This document shows, one piece after another, positions 39,192-47,821 of a stretch of 64,000 bases of DNA (position 1 is its first letter; each line of letters starts with the position of its first letter). The stretch is from CAWABB01 sp963701735. Its GTDB lineage: Bacteria; Bacteroidota; Ignavibacteria; UBA10030; UBA6906. Position numbers and translations under genes: made by a program. The stretch is from contig CAVPBI010000017.1 of assembly GCA_963701735.1 (NCBI GenBank), positions 124,001 to 188,000 on the forward strand. Reading direction: 5' to 3'. The notes under the pieces were generated by a model. The model worked only from the letters and a program-made list of their open reading frames with translations. It searched no databases and was not told the DNA's origin.

Positions 39192-40355
39192 TTGTTCAAC
39201 AACTCCGGAGAGTTTCTGGATTCGTCATCTCTACCGCTTCCTCCGTCGTCACTGACGATCGCGTTGGTCTGCAACATCAAGAAGAGTGAGGAAGCACCAC
39301 ACGTCGCCTCCCACGCAGTCCCCCCGGACGAGCTGCCTCCAACCGATGCCCCCTCTCCGTCACACCGCGCGAACGATCTGTACGCGGAATGGGACACCGA
39401 GGACACCGTCGAAGCAGTCCGCGACGCCCTGAGCGAGCGGCACACGGTCGAAATCGTCGAGGCGGGCCCCGGCGCGGTCCAGAAGCTCATCGATCTCCGC
39501 CCTGATTTTGCGTTCAATATTGCCGAAGGTCTTCACGGCGTCGCGCGCGAAGCGCACATGCCCGCAGTCTTCGAGCTCCTCCAGATTCCCTATCTCGGGT
39601 CCGATCCCCTCACGCTCGCGACATGCCTGGACAAGGCGCGCACGAAAGAGGTGCTGTCGTACCACGGAATCCCCACGGCTCCGTTCAGCGTCGCGACATC
39701 GATGGAGGCGTTCGAAGATATTCGCGTCCGCTTCCCGGCGATTGTGAAACCGATGCACGAAGGCTCGAGCAAGGGGATATACAACTCTTCCGTCGCGCGG
39801 AACATCGAGGACCTCGAGCGCGAGGTGCGCACCACGCTGGAGGTATACCGCCAGCCCGTCCTCATCGAAGAGTTTCTTGCCGGGCGCGAGTTCACCGTTG
39901 CAATCATGGGGAACGGGTCCGAGGCGCGCGCGCTCCCGATCGTCGAGATCTCGTTCGCGGCTCTGCCCGAAGGCATGAACCCGATCTATTCGTACGAAGC
40001 GAAATGGGTCTGGGACAGCGTGGAGAACCCGCTCGACATCTATAGCTGTCCGGCGAAGCTGACTCCGGAGCTTGAGAAGGAGATCGTCAGACTGAGTCTG
40101 AGAACATACGAGACTCTTCGGTGCCGCGATTGGACGCGGGTGGACCTGCGCCTCAATAGTAAGGGTGAGCCGCACGTCCTCGAAGTGAATCCGCTTCCGG
40201 GGATTCTGCCCCGTCCCGAGGACAATTCGTGTTTCCCCAAAGCGGCCCGCGTCGCAGGGATGACTTACAGCCAGCTCATTAATGGCGTGCTTGACATCTC
40301 GCTCAGAAGGCACGGCATTGTAAGCGCACATCAGACAGTCCTCCAAACCAACTGA
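39192..40355 (+). CDS. D-Ala-D-Ala-ligase-like ATP-grasp enzyme (cassette gene 1)
   Basis: The product (up to 387 residues) has the fold of D-alanine-D-alanine ligase, which activates a carboxylate as acyl phosphate and joins it to an amine. It shows TIALVCNIKK at the first strand (from about residue 22), FNIAEGLHGVAREAHMPAVF, IPYLGSDPLTLATCLDKART (near 136), the ATP-grasp segment FPAIVKPMHEGSSKGIYNSS (near 184) and the metal-binding LEVNPLPGILP. The true start is unclear: TTG 39192 gives a 20-residue leader with no ribosome site. The linked genes make a cell-wall role less likely than synthesis of a small peptide-like molecule. The substrate is unknown. Confidence 0.8.
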   Translation: MFNNSGEFLDSSSLPLPPSSLTIALVCNIKKSEEAPHVASHAVPPDELPPTDAPSPSHRANDLYAEWDTEDTVEAVRDALSERHTVEIVEAGPGAVQKLIDLRPDFAFNIAEGLHGVAREAHMPAVFELLQIPYLGSDPLTLATCLDKARTKEVLSYHGIPTAPFSVATSMEAFEDIRVRFPAIVKPMHEGSSKGIYNSSVARNIEDLEREVRTTLEVYRQPVLIEEFLAGREFTVAIMGNGSEARALPIVEISFAALPEGMNPIYSYEAKWVWDSVENPLDIYSCPAKLTPELEKEIVRLSLRTYETLRCRDWTRVDLRLNSKGEPHVLEVNPLPGILPRPEDNSCFPKAARVAGMTYSQLINGVLDISLRRHGIVSAHQTVLQTN

Positions 40356-40367
40356 AAAAAGCCCCGA

Positions 40368-41483
40368 ATGACGCGTAAATTGCGCATCTCCTTACTCTAT
40401 AATGAGCCGACTACCGGGACTGTTGGGGACCGTCAGTTCATCACGCAGAACGGCCGGTTGCAGGCCTCCCAGCCCGTCTCCCGGCCGTCTCAGAAAGCCG
40501 ACAAGCACGCTCCGTTCCCCGCGGTCGATCTCTCCGAGATCGGCGTGATGGAGGAGATGGAGGACATCAAGCGCGCGCTCGCGACACTCGGATACAGAGT
40601 GAGCGTGATGAATGTCGACAGCGACGTCTACCGGTTGATCGAACACCTCCGCGAGGAGGGCCCCGACCTCATCTTCAATCTCGTCGAATGCATCGAGAAC
40701 GAATCGGCGCAGGAGATGAACGTCGCAGGCCTGTACGATCTTCTGAAGATCCCGTATACCGGCGCAGGCGCATTCGCCCTGGGGCTGGCATTGAACAAGC
40801 CGCGGGTCAAGGAACTGCTGTCCTACCACGGCATCAAGACGCCGCCGTTCCACGTCTTCGACGCGCCGACCAGGATCAGCCTTCCGTCGCACCTGCAATT
40901 CCCGCTGATCGTGAAGCCCTCGAAAGAGGATGCGAGTGTCGGCATCAGCGATGCGTCGATCGTGACGACCGAAGCGGAGTTGCGCAAGCGCGTCCGTTTT
41001 GTGCTGGAAGAGTTCCAGCAGCCCGCCCTGGTCGAATCGTATATCGACGGCCGCGAGCTGAACGTGGCAATCCTCGGCCATCGCAAGCCCGTCATCCTGC
41101 CGATCTCCGAGATCGATTTCTCCGGACTGCACGACGGCATGCGCCGGATCGTGAGCTATGACGCGAAGTGGATGACCGGGACGGTGGCGTACGAAGGGAC
41201 GAAAGGCGTCTGTCCCGCCAAGGTGCCGGCGCACCTGGAAGCGAAGCTTCGCGACATGGCCCTCCGGGCGTTTCACATCGTCGGGTGCCGCGACTATGCC
41301 CGCGTGGACTTCAGGCTTGCGCCGAACGGCGAGGTCTACGTGCTCGAGGTGAACCCGAACCCTGACATCTCTGACGACGCCGGCTTTGCCCGGTCCGCCC
41401 GCGCTTACGGGCTGACCTTCCCGCAGATCGTCGGACGCATCGTCGACTCCGCCCTCGAGCGGCACGCGCTGGAAATGGAATGA
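40368..41483 (+). CDS. D-Ala-D-Ala-ligase-like ATP-grasp enzyme (cassette gene 2)
   Basis: This 371-residue ATP-grasp ligase is a divergent relative of the gene before it and starts 12 bases after it. Landmarks are ISLLYNEPTTGTVGD at the N-terminus, LIFNLVECIENESAQEMNVA (near 103), IPYTGAGAFALGLALNKPRV (near 127), FPLIVKPSKEDASVGISDAS (near 179) and VLEVNPNPDISDDAGFA at the metal site. The Asn-Pro-Asn-Pro-Asp variant differs from Asn-Pro-Leu-Pro-Gly in gene 1, which suggests a different substrate. It overlaps the GNAT gene (ATGA). Two ligases in series would suit two successive amide bonds. Confidence 0.8.
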   Translation: MTRKLRISLLYNEPTTGTVGDRQFITQNGRLQASQPVSRPSQKADKHAPFPAVDLSEIGVMEEMEDIKRALATLGYRVSVMNVDSDVYRLIEHLREEGPDLIFNLVECIENESAQEMNVAGLYDLLKIPYTGAGAFALGLALNKPRVKELLSYHGIKTPPFHVFDAPTRISLPSHLQFPLIVKPSKEDASVGISDASIVTTEAELRKRVRFVLEEFQQPALVESYIDGRELNVAILGHRKPVILPISEIDFSGLHDGMRRIVSYDAKWMTGTVAYEGTKGVCPAKVPAHLEAKLRDMALRAFHIVGCRDYARVDFRLAPNGEVYVLEVNPNPDISDDAGFARSARAYGLTFPQIVGRIVDSALERHALEME

Positions 41484-42022
41484 GCGTGATGGAGCCGGTC
41501 ACCGATACGGGAGCAGTTCGCCGTCTGTCCGACGCGGAGCACCGGGCGCGCATCAGGACGCTGAAGCGGTCCGATCGCGAGCCGCTGGTGGAACTGATCC
41601 GGGCGACGGAGATGTTTTCGGAGGCGGAGGTGGCCATCTCCCTGGAGCTGATCGACGCGGTCCTCGACCGGCCCGGGCAGGCCGACTACATCATCAACGT
41701 CTATGAAGCCGGCGGGGAGGTCATGGGCTACTATTGCATCGGCCCCACCCCCGGAACCGAAGGGACCTTCGACCTCTACTGGATCGCCGTTGCACGCGCG
41801 GCGCAGGGGTCGGGGATCGGAGGAGCGCTCGACCGCCACGCCCGGGACCTTGTACGGACGCTGGGCGGGCGTCTGATGATCGCAGAGACGTCGTCCACCC
41901 CCCGGTACGACGCGACGCGGCGGTTCTATGCGAGCATGGGGTATGAGGAAGTCGCCCGGATCAAGGGCTATTACCGTCCGGACGACGACCTCGTCGTGTT
42001 CGGCGTTGATGTGCATTCATAG
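41480..42022 (+). CDS. GNAT-family N-acetyltransferase (cassette gene 3)
   Basis: The 180-residue product is a GNAT fold acetyltransferase. The acetyl-CoA loop is IAVARAAQGSGIGGALDRHA (about 101-120, a Q/RxxGxG/A motif), preceded by the YYCIGPTPGTEGTFDLYWIA strand and followed by the C-terminal RRFYASMGYEEVARIKGYY. It overlaps the ATP-grasp gene by 4 bases, and the aminomutase starts 23 bases after it. It could acetylate beta-lysine, as AblB does next to AblA, but it is not clearly an AblB homologue; the substrate is inferred from context only. Confidence 0.8.
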   Translation: MSVMEPVTDTGAVRRLSDAEHRARIRTLKRSDREPLVELIRATEMFSEAEVAISLELIDAVLDRPGQADYIINVYEAGGEVMGYYCIGPTPGTEGTFDLYWIAVARAAQGSGIGGALDRHARDLVRTLGGRLMIAETSSTPRYDATRRFYASMGYEEVARIKGYYRPDDDLVVFGVDVHS

Positions 42023-42045
42023 CAAGAGGAGGATCACAGGCACCA

Positions 42046-43182
42046 ATGGAACTCTGGCAGGAAATGTTGCGGCAGAGTGTCGACAGCGGGAAGGATCTTG
42101 TGGAGCGGTTCGGGTTCGACAAGGAGCTGGCGGACCGTTTGAACAAGCTGTTTCATATCCGGATCAATCCCTACTACCTTAGCCTGATCCGCTACCCCGG
42201 AGATCCGATCTGGCTCCAGTGCATTCCTGACTCGCGCGAGCTTCAGGAGGATGGTCTGCCGGAGGATCCGCTCGCCGAGGACAGCCACAGCCCGGTACCC
42301 AGCATCGTCCATCGCTACCCCGATCGCGTTCTCTTCCTGACGACGAGCCAGTGCTCCATGTACTGCCGCTTCTGCACGCGGAAGCGGAAGGTCGGCGATT
42401 CCAGCAAGATCAACATGAAGTACATTCAGGACGGCATCGACTACATCGCGGGAAAGCCGGAGATCCGGGACGTGATCCTGTCCGGCGGCGATCCGCTGAT
42501 GTTGACCGATTTCATGCTCGAGAGGATTCTGAGCGGGCTGCGTGCGATTCCGCACGTGGAGATCATCCGCCTGGGCACCAAAATGCCGTGCGTCCTGCCG
42601 CAGCGCGTCACCCCCAAGCTGGTCAAGATGCTCCGGAAGTACCACCCGATCTACGTGAATACCCACTTCAACCATCCGTGGGAGTGCACCACGGAAGCGA
42701 GGCGGGCCTGCGAGATGCTTGCGGACGCGGGGATCCCCGTCGGCAACCAGGCGGTCCTGATGAAGGGCGTCAACGACAACGCCGACGTCATGCTGGAACT
42801 GATGCGGAAGCTCCTGGTCATGCGGGTCCGGCCGTACTACCTCTACCAGGCCGACATCACGAAGGGGGCGAACCACTTCCGCACGCCGGTGAGTGTTGGG
42901 CTGGATATCATGGACAAGCTCCGCGGTCATACCTCGGGCCTGGCGATCCCATCCTACGTCATCGACGCGCCCGGCGGAGGCGGAAAGATCCCGCTGCTGC
43001 CTCAGTACGTCATCGGCCGGAACGGCAACCAGATTATCCTGCGGAACTACAAATACGATATCTTCACCTACCCGGATGTCGAGGAGAAGAAGAAAGCATC
43101 CGTACCCGCCGTCGAGCGCGTCTACAAGAGGAAGAAGACCCGCAAGGTTTCGACGTACGAGCCGGATAGGGTGAAGGTGTAA
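42046..43182 (+). CDS. KamA-family radical SAM aminomutase, probably lysine 2,3-aminomutase (cassette gene 4)
   Basis: The 378-residue product belongs to the PLP- and [4Fe-4S]/SAM-dependent 2,3-aminomutases. The cluster motif is CSMYCRFCTRKRKVG (near 103-117), SGGDPLML follows near 146, and the PLP lysine is in DAPGGGGKIPLLPQYV (near 308-323). Both aspartates that bind the lysine side chain in Clostridium lysine 2,3-aminomutase seem present: in YLYQADITKGANHFRTP and in YVIDAPGGGGK. Glutamate mutases have Lys and Asn there. Lysine is therefore the likely substrate and beta-lysine the product. The last 25 residues are basic. AAGAGGAGGATC at 42023-42034 is the ribosome site. A strong terminator ends the cassette. 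Confidence 0.85.
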   Translation: MELWQEMLRQSVDSGKDLVERFGFDKELADRLNKLFHIRINPYYLSLIRYPGDPIWLQCIPDSRELQEDGLPEDPLAEDSHSPVPSIVHRYPDRVLFLTTSQCSMYCRFCTRKRKVGDSSKINMKYIQDGIDYIAGKPEIRDVILSGGDPLMLTDFMLERILSGLRAIPHVEIIRLGTKMPCVLPQRVTPKLVKMLRKYHPIYVNTHFNHPWECTTEARRACEMLADAGIPVGNQAVLMKGVNDNADVMLELMRKLLVMRVRPYYLYQADITKGANHFRTPVSVGLDIMDKLRGHTSGLAIPSYVIDAPGGGGKIPLLPQYVIGRNGNQIILRNYKYDIFTYPDVEEKKKASVPAVERVYKRKKTRKVSTYEPDRVKV

Positions 43183-43206
43183 TCCCGTCTCAGATAGGAG
43201 TCAGAG

Positions 43207-43260
43207 GGGGCCGTCCCAGAAGTCGATGTCCGGACTTCTGGGACGGCCCCTCTTCTTTTT
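43207..43260. terminator. Bidirectional terminator between aminomutase and receiver gene
   Basis: An 18-base arm at 43207-43224 is perfectly complementary to 43233-43250 around an 8-base loop. A T-rich run follows at 43251-43260. It lies between two convergent genes. Confidence 0.9.
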
Positions 43261-43324
43261 CCGGGGGGAGGATGTCAGACGGAGGGCCGCACGGATCGCC
43301 TGCCTGGGCGATCCGGCCGGGGGG

Positions 43325-43684
43325 TCACTTCATGGTCCCCGAGAACAGCTTCAGGAGGCTGTCCACGGGGAACGGCTTCTTCAGGATGAGATCGCAGTCG
43401 GCCTTGCAGACCGCGTTCACAGCGGTGAGATCGTCAACCCCTGTCAGGAAGACGAACGGCGTGTTGGCGTAATTGGGTTTTTGCCTGACCCTCTGGTGGA
43501 GCTCGAGCCCGTCCATGACCGGCATCTTCACGTCGGAGATGATGACATCGACCTGCTGCCGTTCGAGCGCGGTCAGCGCCTCCGATCCGTTGGATGCGAT
43601 CATCATCGTGTGACCGAGCGAGCGCATGACCTCCTGGAGCATTTCCAGGTACTCGGCTTCGTCTTCAACTGCGAGGATTCTCAT
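43325..43684 (-). CDS. Single-domain response regulator (CheY-like receiver)
   Basis: The 119-residue product is a receiver domain only. It has the acidic pocket ILAVEDEAEY at the N-terminus, the phosphorylation aspartate in VDVIISDVKMPVMDGLELHQ (near D52), the conserved threonine in FVFLTGVDD and the lysine in ILKKPFPVDSLL. There is no output domain and no sensor kinase next to it, so it probably acts by protein contact in a phosphorelay. It is transcribed away from dnaG from its own promoter. Confidence 0.92.
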   Translation of the reverse strand: MRILAVEDEAEYLEMLQEVMRSLGHTMMIASNGSEALTALERQQVDVIISDVKMPVMDGLELHQRVRQKPNYANTPFVFLTGVDDLTAVNAVCKADCDLILKKPFPVDSLLKLFSGTMK

Positions 43685-43725
43685 CGGCTGCCTTGGCTTC
43701 TGCCGTCTGGTGGACCGTCAGGATC

Positions 43726-43754
43726 AAGATAGCTCGCCCGGCCTGAGTTGTCAA
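43726..43754 (-). promoter_or_regulatory. Promoter of receiver gene (minus strand)
   Basis: On the minus strand TTGACA at 43754-43749, exactly 17 bases, TATCTT at 43731-43726. It is 42 bases before the ATG. Confidence 0.65.
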
Positions 43755-43825
43755 GCGGGTTTCCGCGCGCAGATTGCCTCTGGGGGCTCATTTCAGTAGA
43801 TTTCGATGCGCACACGCGCCGCTCC

Positions 43826-45699
43826 ATGAGAATCTCCGACGAAAAGATAGAAGAGGTCCGTTCCGCGTCAGACATCGTGGACGTGATCTCGGCGTACGTC
43901 CCGCTGAAGAAGAGGGGGAAGAGCTACGTCGGGCGATGTCCGTTCCACCAGGAGAAGACCCCATCGTTTACCGTCAGCGCGGAGAAGCAGGTTTACCACT
44001 GCTTCGGCTGCGGAGCGGGCGGGAACGTCTTCGGCTTCGTGATGCAATTCGAGAAGGTCTCGTTCGTCGAGGCGGTCCGCTCGCTCGCCGAGCGGGCCGG
44101 GATCGTGATCCCGACCGGGAGGCCTGACGATCCCGCGTCTGGCGAGTACGAGGCGCTCTACTCGGCGGCGCGCAGCGCGGGCGTCTACTTCCACGAGAAC
44201 CTCGTCCAGACGGTCGAAGGCCGGCTCGGCCTGGAATACCTGAAGCATCGCGGTCTGGTGGACGAGACGATCAGGAAGTTCGGGCTGGGCTATTCGATGA
44301 ACGGATGGGACGGGCTCGTGAAGCAGGCGCAGAAGCAGGGGCTGGACCTGGATGTGCTCGACAGGGCCGGGCTGCTCGTCAGGAGGGACGACGGGACGGG
44401 ATTCTACGATCGCTTCCGCGGCAGGATCATGATCCCGATCTTCCTCCCCTCGGGCCGGACGATCGCCTTCGGCGCCCGCAAGCTCCGGGAGGACGATCCG
44501 CTCGGGAAGTACATCAATTCCCCCGAGACCCCGATCTACAACAAGAGCGCGGTGCTGTACGGTCTTTCCCATTCGAAGGAAGCAATCCGCGAGAAGATCG
44601 TTCGCGATCCTGGTGGAAGGCTACCTCGACCTCCTCTCGCTGTTCCAGGCAGGCGTCCAGAATGTGGTTGCCTCCAGCGGCACGGCGCTGACACCGGACC
44701 AGGTTCGGCTCGTCGGGCGGTATGCGCGGTCGGTGACGATCGTATACGACGCCGATTCGGCCGGCTCCAAGGCGGCGATGCGCGGCGTCGACCTCGTGCT
44801 GGAGGGGGGGCTCGACGTGAATGTCGTTGAGCTGCCCGTAGGCGAGGACCCTGACTCATTCGTCCGTAAGGAGGGGGGGGAGGCGTTTGAGGGGCTCCTG
44901 GAGCGATCCACGTCGTTCCTGGAGTTCAAGGCGGCCCTGTTCGAGCGGGAAGGGCTGTTCCGAACGCCGGAGGGGAAGACCAGGGCCGTACGCTCGATCG
45001 TCGAGACCGTTGCCAGGATCGGAGACGAACTGAAGCGTGCCTTCTTCATCAAGCGGCTTGCCGAGCGGTTCGGCCTGTACGAGAGTCTGTTGAATCGCGA
45101 GCTCGAGGCGACGCTTTCCAAAGAACGCAAGCCGGTACGGGGGGGAGCTGCCGGCTCCCCGTCGACGGGCCGGTCCGACCAGGGGGCACCGGCGACAGTG
45201 GCGGCACCGGCCGGACCTCTTCCGGCTGCCGAGCGCGATCTCCTGCGGGTGATCCTCGAGGAGGGGAAACCGATGGCCGAGTATGTCTTCTCGCGGATCC
45301 CGCCGGGATCGTTTTCGCACCCTCAGGCCCGGGCCCTGGCCGAGCGTCTCGTCGGCACGGAGGCGGCCGAATGGGATATTACGACGCTTCTGGATCACAT
45401 CGATGATGATGCAGTCCGCCGGCTTGTGACCGACCTCGTCATGTCGAAGTACGACATCAGCAAAGGTTGGTCGGAACACGGCGAGCCGCCGCGGGAGGCT
45501 GACCCGGCGCGAGTCGTGCAGGCCTCGATTCTCACCCTCCGCATGCAGGACATCGATCGCCGGCTTCGCAGCGAACTCGCCCTCATGCAGGCGGCGGAAG
45601 ACCGCGGCGAATCGCTCGAGGAGCATCCATGACCGGATTGCGGCGCTGCAGCAGGAGAAACGCACACTGGCGGCCGAACGTGAAAGCAACGCTCGTTGA
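43826..45699 (+). CDS. dnaG: DNA primase (two frameshifts)
   Basis: DnaG makes RNA primers for replication. ATG 43826 gives RISDEKIEEVRSASDIVDVI, the normal N-terminus. The CHC2 zinc finger is CPFHQEKTPSFTV with HCFGCGAGG (near 39-67), followed by the catalytic core. After SHSKEAIREK near 44595 the family sequence changes frame and continues from about 44605 as ILVEGYLDLLSLFQAG, then SSGTALTPDQV and TIVYDADSAGSKAA (Toprim site). The second frame stops at 45632, but another frame continues IHDRIAALQQEKRTLAAERE to a stop at 45697-45699, giving the usual C-terminal helix. Two extra bases (near 44600 and 45623) explain this. An essential gene broken twice points to assembly error. No clear ribosome site was seen. 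Confidence 0.92.
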
Positions 45700-45717
45700 G
45701 CATTCGTCATGCGCTCG

Positions 45718-45746
45718 TTGAATAAGATGCGGTGATGGGATATATT
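45718..45746 (+). promoter_or_regulatory. Promoter of envelope operon starting with GT9
   Basis: TTGAAT at 45718-45723, 17 bases, TATATT at 45741-45746. TATATTGACCCAA here is identical to the carB promoter at 58140-58152. Confidence 0.65.
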
Positions 45747-45779
45747 GACCCAACCTGGAACTCATGAGGCTGACACGGC

Positions 45780-46850
45780 TTGCCGCTGCACGCTGAACGG
45801 ATACTCGTCGTACGCACCGACAGGCTGGGCGATGTTGTGCTCACGCTCCCCGTGCTGTCATCCCTCCGACGATGCTTTCCCGGGGCCCGGTTGTCGGTTC
45901 TGCTCCGGCAGTACACCGGTGCCATCGTGACGGGCAATCCCTTCGTCGACGAGATCATCTGGTACGACACGGACGGCGCGCTGGTGTCCTTCGGCAGCAT
46001 GCTCTCGACGCTGAAAGCAAAGCGTTTCGACGCGGCCGTTCTCGTGCGTCCAGACCCGCGCGCCGCTCTCCTGCTCGCCCTTGCCGGAATCCCTGTGCGG
46101 ATCGGCACGGGTTACAGGTACTACTCGCCGCTGATGACCCACCGCATCTACGAGCACCGGAGCGAGGCAAAGCACCACGAGCTCGAGTACAATCTTCACC
46201 TGCTGGCGCCGCTCGGCTGCGACGCGCGCGACGAGATTGCGGCTCCGAGGTTCGGCGTCACCGTCGCAGAACAGACCCGCGCGTCAGCAGAGGAAATTCT
46301 GCGTTCCCTGGGCGTGCGGTCAGACCGCCGCATCGTCGTGCACCCCGGAAGCGGCGGCTCGGCGGCAGATTGGCCAATCGAATCGTTTGCGGCTCTCGCG
46401 AAACAGCTGCAGGAGTCGGGGGCCGGGACCATCCTTGTCACCGGCACCCGGCCGGAAGCGCCGAAGGCGCAGGCGGTTGTCGGGGGCTGCGCGGGCGCCG
46501 TCAGCCTCGCCGGGCGTCTGAGCGTGCCACAACTTGCGGCCGTGATCCAGTCTTCACGGCTCTTCATCGGCAACTCCAGCGGTCCCCTTCATGTCGCCGT
46601 CGCAGTCGGCACGCCGGTTCTCGGCTTCTATCCGTCAGTCCCCGTGATGGGCCGGAAGCGGTGGGGGCCGTACAGCCCGGCATCAGTCGTGCTGTCACCT
46701 GACCCGGCACGCTGCCTGCGTCCCTCCGCCCACCGGAACAACGAATGTTCGTGCATGGAGACGATTGGAGTCCAGGACGCCGTTCGCGCCGCTGAGGATC
46801 TGCTGGCGCGATACCCTGCGCGACCCGTCGAGGAGAGGGAGCATGCGTAG
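45780..46850 (+). CDS. Glycosyltransferase family 9 (heptosyltransferase-like)
   Basis: The 356-residue product is a GT-B glycosyltransferase of the ADP-heptose:LPS family, predicted to add a sugar to the lipopolysaccharide core at the inner face of the inner membrane. It has ILVVRTDRLGDVVLTLPVLS at residues 8-27, VVHPGSGGSAADWPIESFAA near 182, and FIGNSSGPLHVAVAVGTPVL near 261. A cysteine-containing C-terminal segment CSCMETIGVQDAVRA matches the family end. The start is TTG 45780 with GAGG 10 bases upstream. It overlaps the DUF3108 gene by 8 bases. Confidence 0.88.
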   Translation: MPLHAERILVVRTDRLGDVVLTLPVLSSLRRCFPGARLSVLLRQYTGAIVTGNPFVDEIIWYDTDGALVSFGSMLSTLKAKRFDAAVLVRPDPRAALLLALAGIPVRIGTGYRYYSPLMTHRIYEHRSEAKHHELEYNLHLLAPLGCDARDEIAAPRFGVTVAEQTRASAEEILRSLGVRSDRRIVVHPGSGGSAADWPIESFAALAKQLQESGAGTILVTGTRPEAPKAQAVVGGCAGAVSLAGRLSVPQLAAVIQSSRLFIGNSSGPLHVAVAVGTPVLGFYPSVPVMGRKRWGPYSPASVVLSPDPARCLRPSAHRNNECSCMETIGVQDAVRAAEDLLARYPARPVEEREHA

Positions 46851-47796
46851 CCCGGGAGGGGTCTTCCTCGCGACAGTCGCGGCCGGGGCGATGGGAATCC
46901 TGGCCTCCTCTCAACTGCCATCGCAGGAGCAGAAGCGGATAGCAGATCCGCTCATCAGGCCCGACACGAGCATTGCCGCCAAGAGCGACTCGATCCGGCG
47001 CTCGCTCACCGGGCTGCCCGACTCGTCCGGCAGCCGCCGCGACACTCTGGGAAGAAAGGCTGACACGCTCGACACGTTCGAGTGGAGAACGGTCGAGAAC
47101 CGGGCATTCGGCGTCGGCGAGAAGCTGGTCTTCGACGTGAGCTACGGCATGGTCACGGCCGGTGAGGCGATCCTGTCGATCCCTCAGGCCGTGCCGATCG
47201 ACGGACGTCAGACGTATGCGGTGGAGGTACAGGTCAATTCCCTCCCGAGTTTTTCGTGGATCTACAAGGTCGAGGACACGTACCGCACGTTCATCGACAT
47301 GCAATCCATCGTCCCGCTCAGGTTCGAGCAACATATTCGCGAAGGGACCTACAAGCGGGACTTCGTTGCGACGTTTGATCAGGCGCGTAACATCGCCCGG
47401 ACGACGGACGGCAAGGAGGTCCCGATCCCGCCGTATGTTCACGACATTATGTCGGCGTTCTACTACGTTCGGACAATCGACTTCTTCGGCCGGGCCACCG
47501 GCGACGTGATCATGCTGCAAAACTTCTACAAAGACAGGACGCATGACCTCGCGGTCCGGATTCTCGGCCGGCAGGAGCTGGAAGTCGCGGCCGGGACATT
47601 CAACACGATCGTTCTGGAGCCGATGGTCCGCGAGGGGGGCCTGTTCAAGAGCGAGGGGCGGATCGTGATCTGGCTGTCGGACGACGAGCTCATGATCCCG
47701 GTCCGCATCAACAGCAAGGTGGTCATCGGGTCCATTGACGTCGAGCTTCGAGAATACTCCGGTCTGCTGGGGCGTCCGTCCGCGCGGATCCGGTAG
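46843..47796 (+). CDS. DUF3108 domain-containing exported protein
   Basis: The 317-residue product has a hydrophobic signal-like segment (GVFLATVAAGAMGILASSQL, about 6-25), a polar spacer rich in Ser, Asp and Arg, and a DUF3108 beta-rich domain from about residue 90. That domain has GEKLVFDVSYGMVTAGEAIL, VNSLPSFSWIYKVEDTYRTF and IVIWLSDDELMIPVRINSKV. DUF3108 proteins are periplasmic, resemble lipocalin/LolB-like folds and have no established function. GAGAGGGAG at 46832-46840 is the ribosome site. Its place between a core glycosyltransferase and lipid genes fits an envelope role. Confidence 0.82.
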   Translation: MRSPGGVFLATVAAGAMGILASSQLPSQEQKRIADPLIRPDTSIAAKSDSIRRSLTGLPDSSGSRRDTLGRKADTLDTFEWRTVENRAFGVGEKLVFDVSYGMVTAGEAILSIPQAVPIDGRQTYAVEVQVNSLPSFSWIYKVEDTYRTFIDMQSIVPLRFEQHIREGTYKRDFVATFDQARNIARTTDGKEVPIPPYVHDIMSAFYYVRTIDFFGRATGDVIMLQNFYKDRTHDLAVRILGRQELEVAAGTFNTIVLEPMVREGGLFKSEGRIVIWLSDDELMIPVRINSKVVIGSIDVELREYSGLLGRPSARIR

Positions 47797-47821
47797 AGAG
47801 AGCACCTGGAGCGATGCACAC

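Noticed and set aside
39005..39289. Plus-strand 94-codon frame just after recG
   Set aside because: It spans the cassette promoter and overlaps the first ATP-grasp gene in another frame; no family match.
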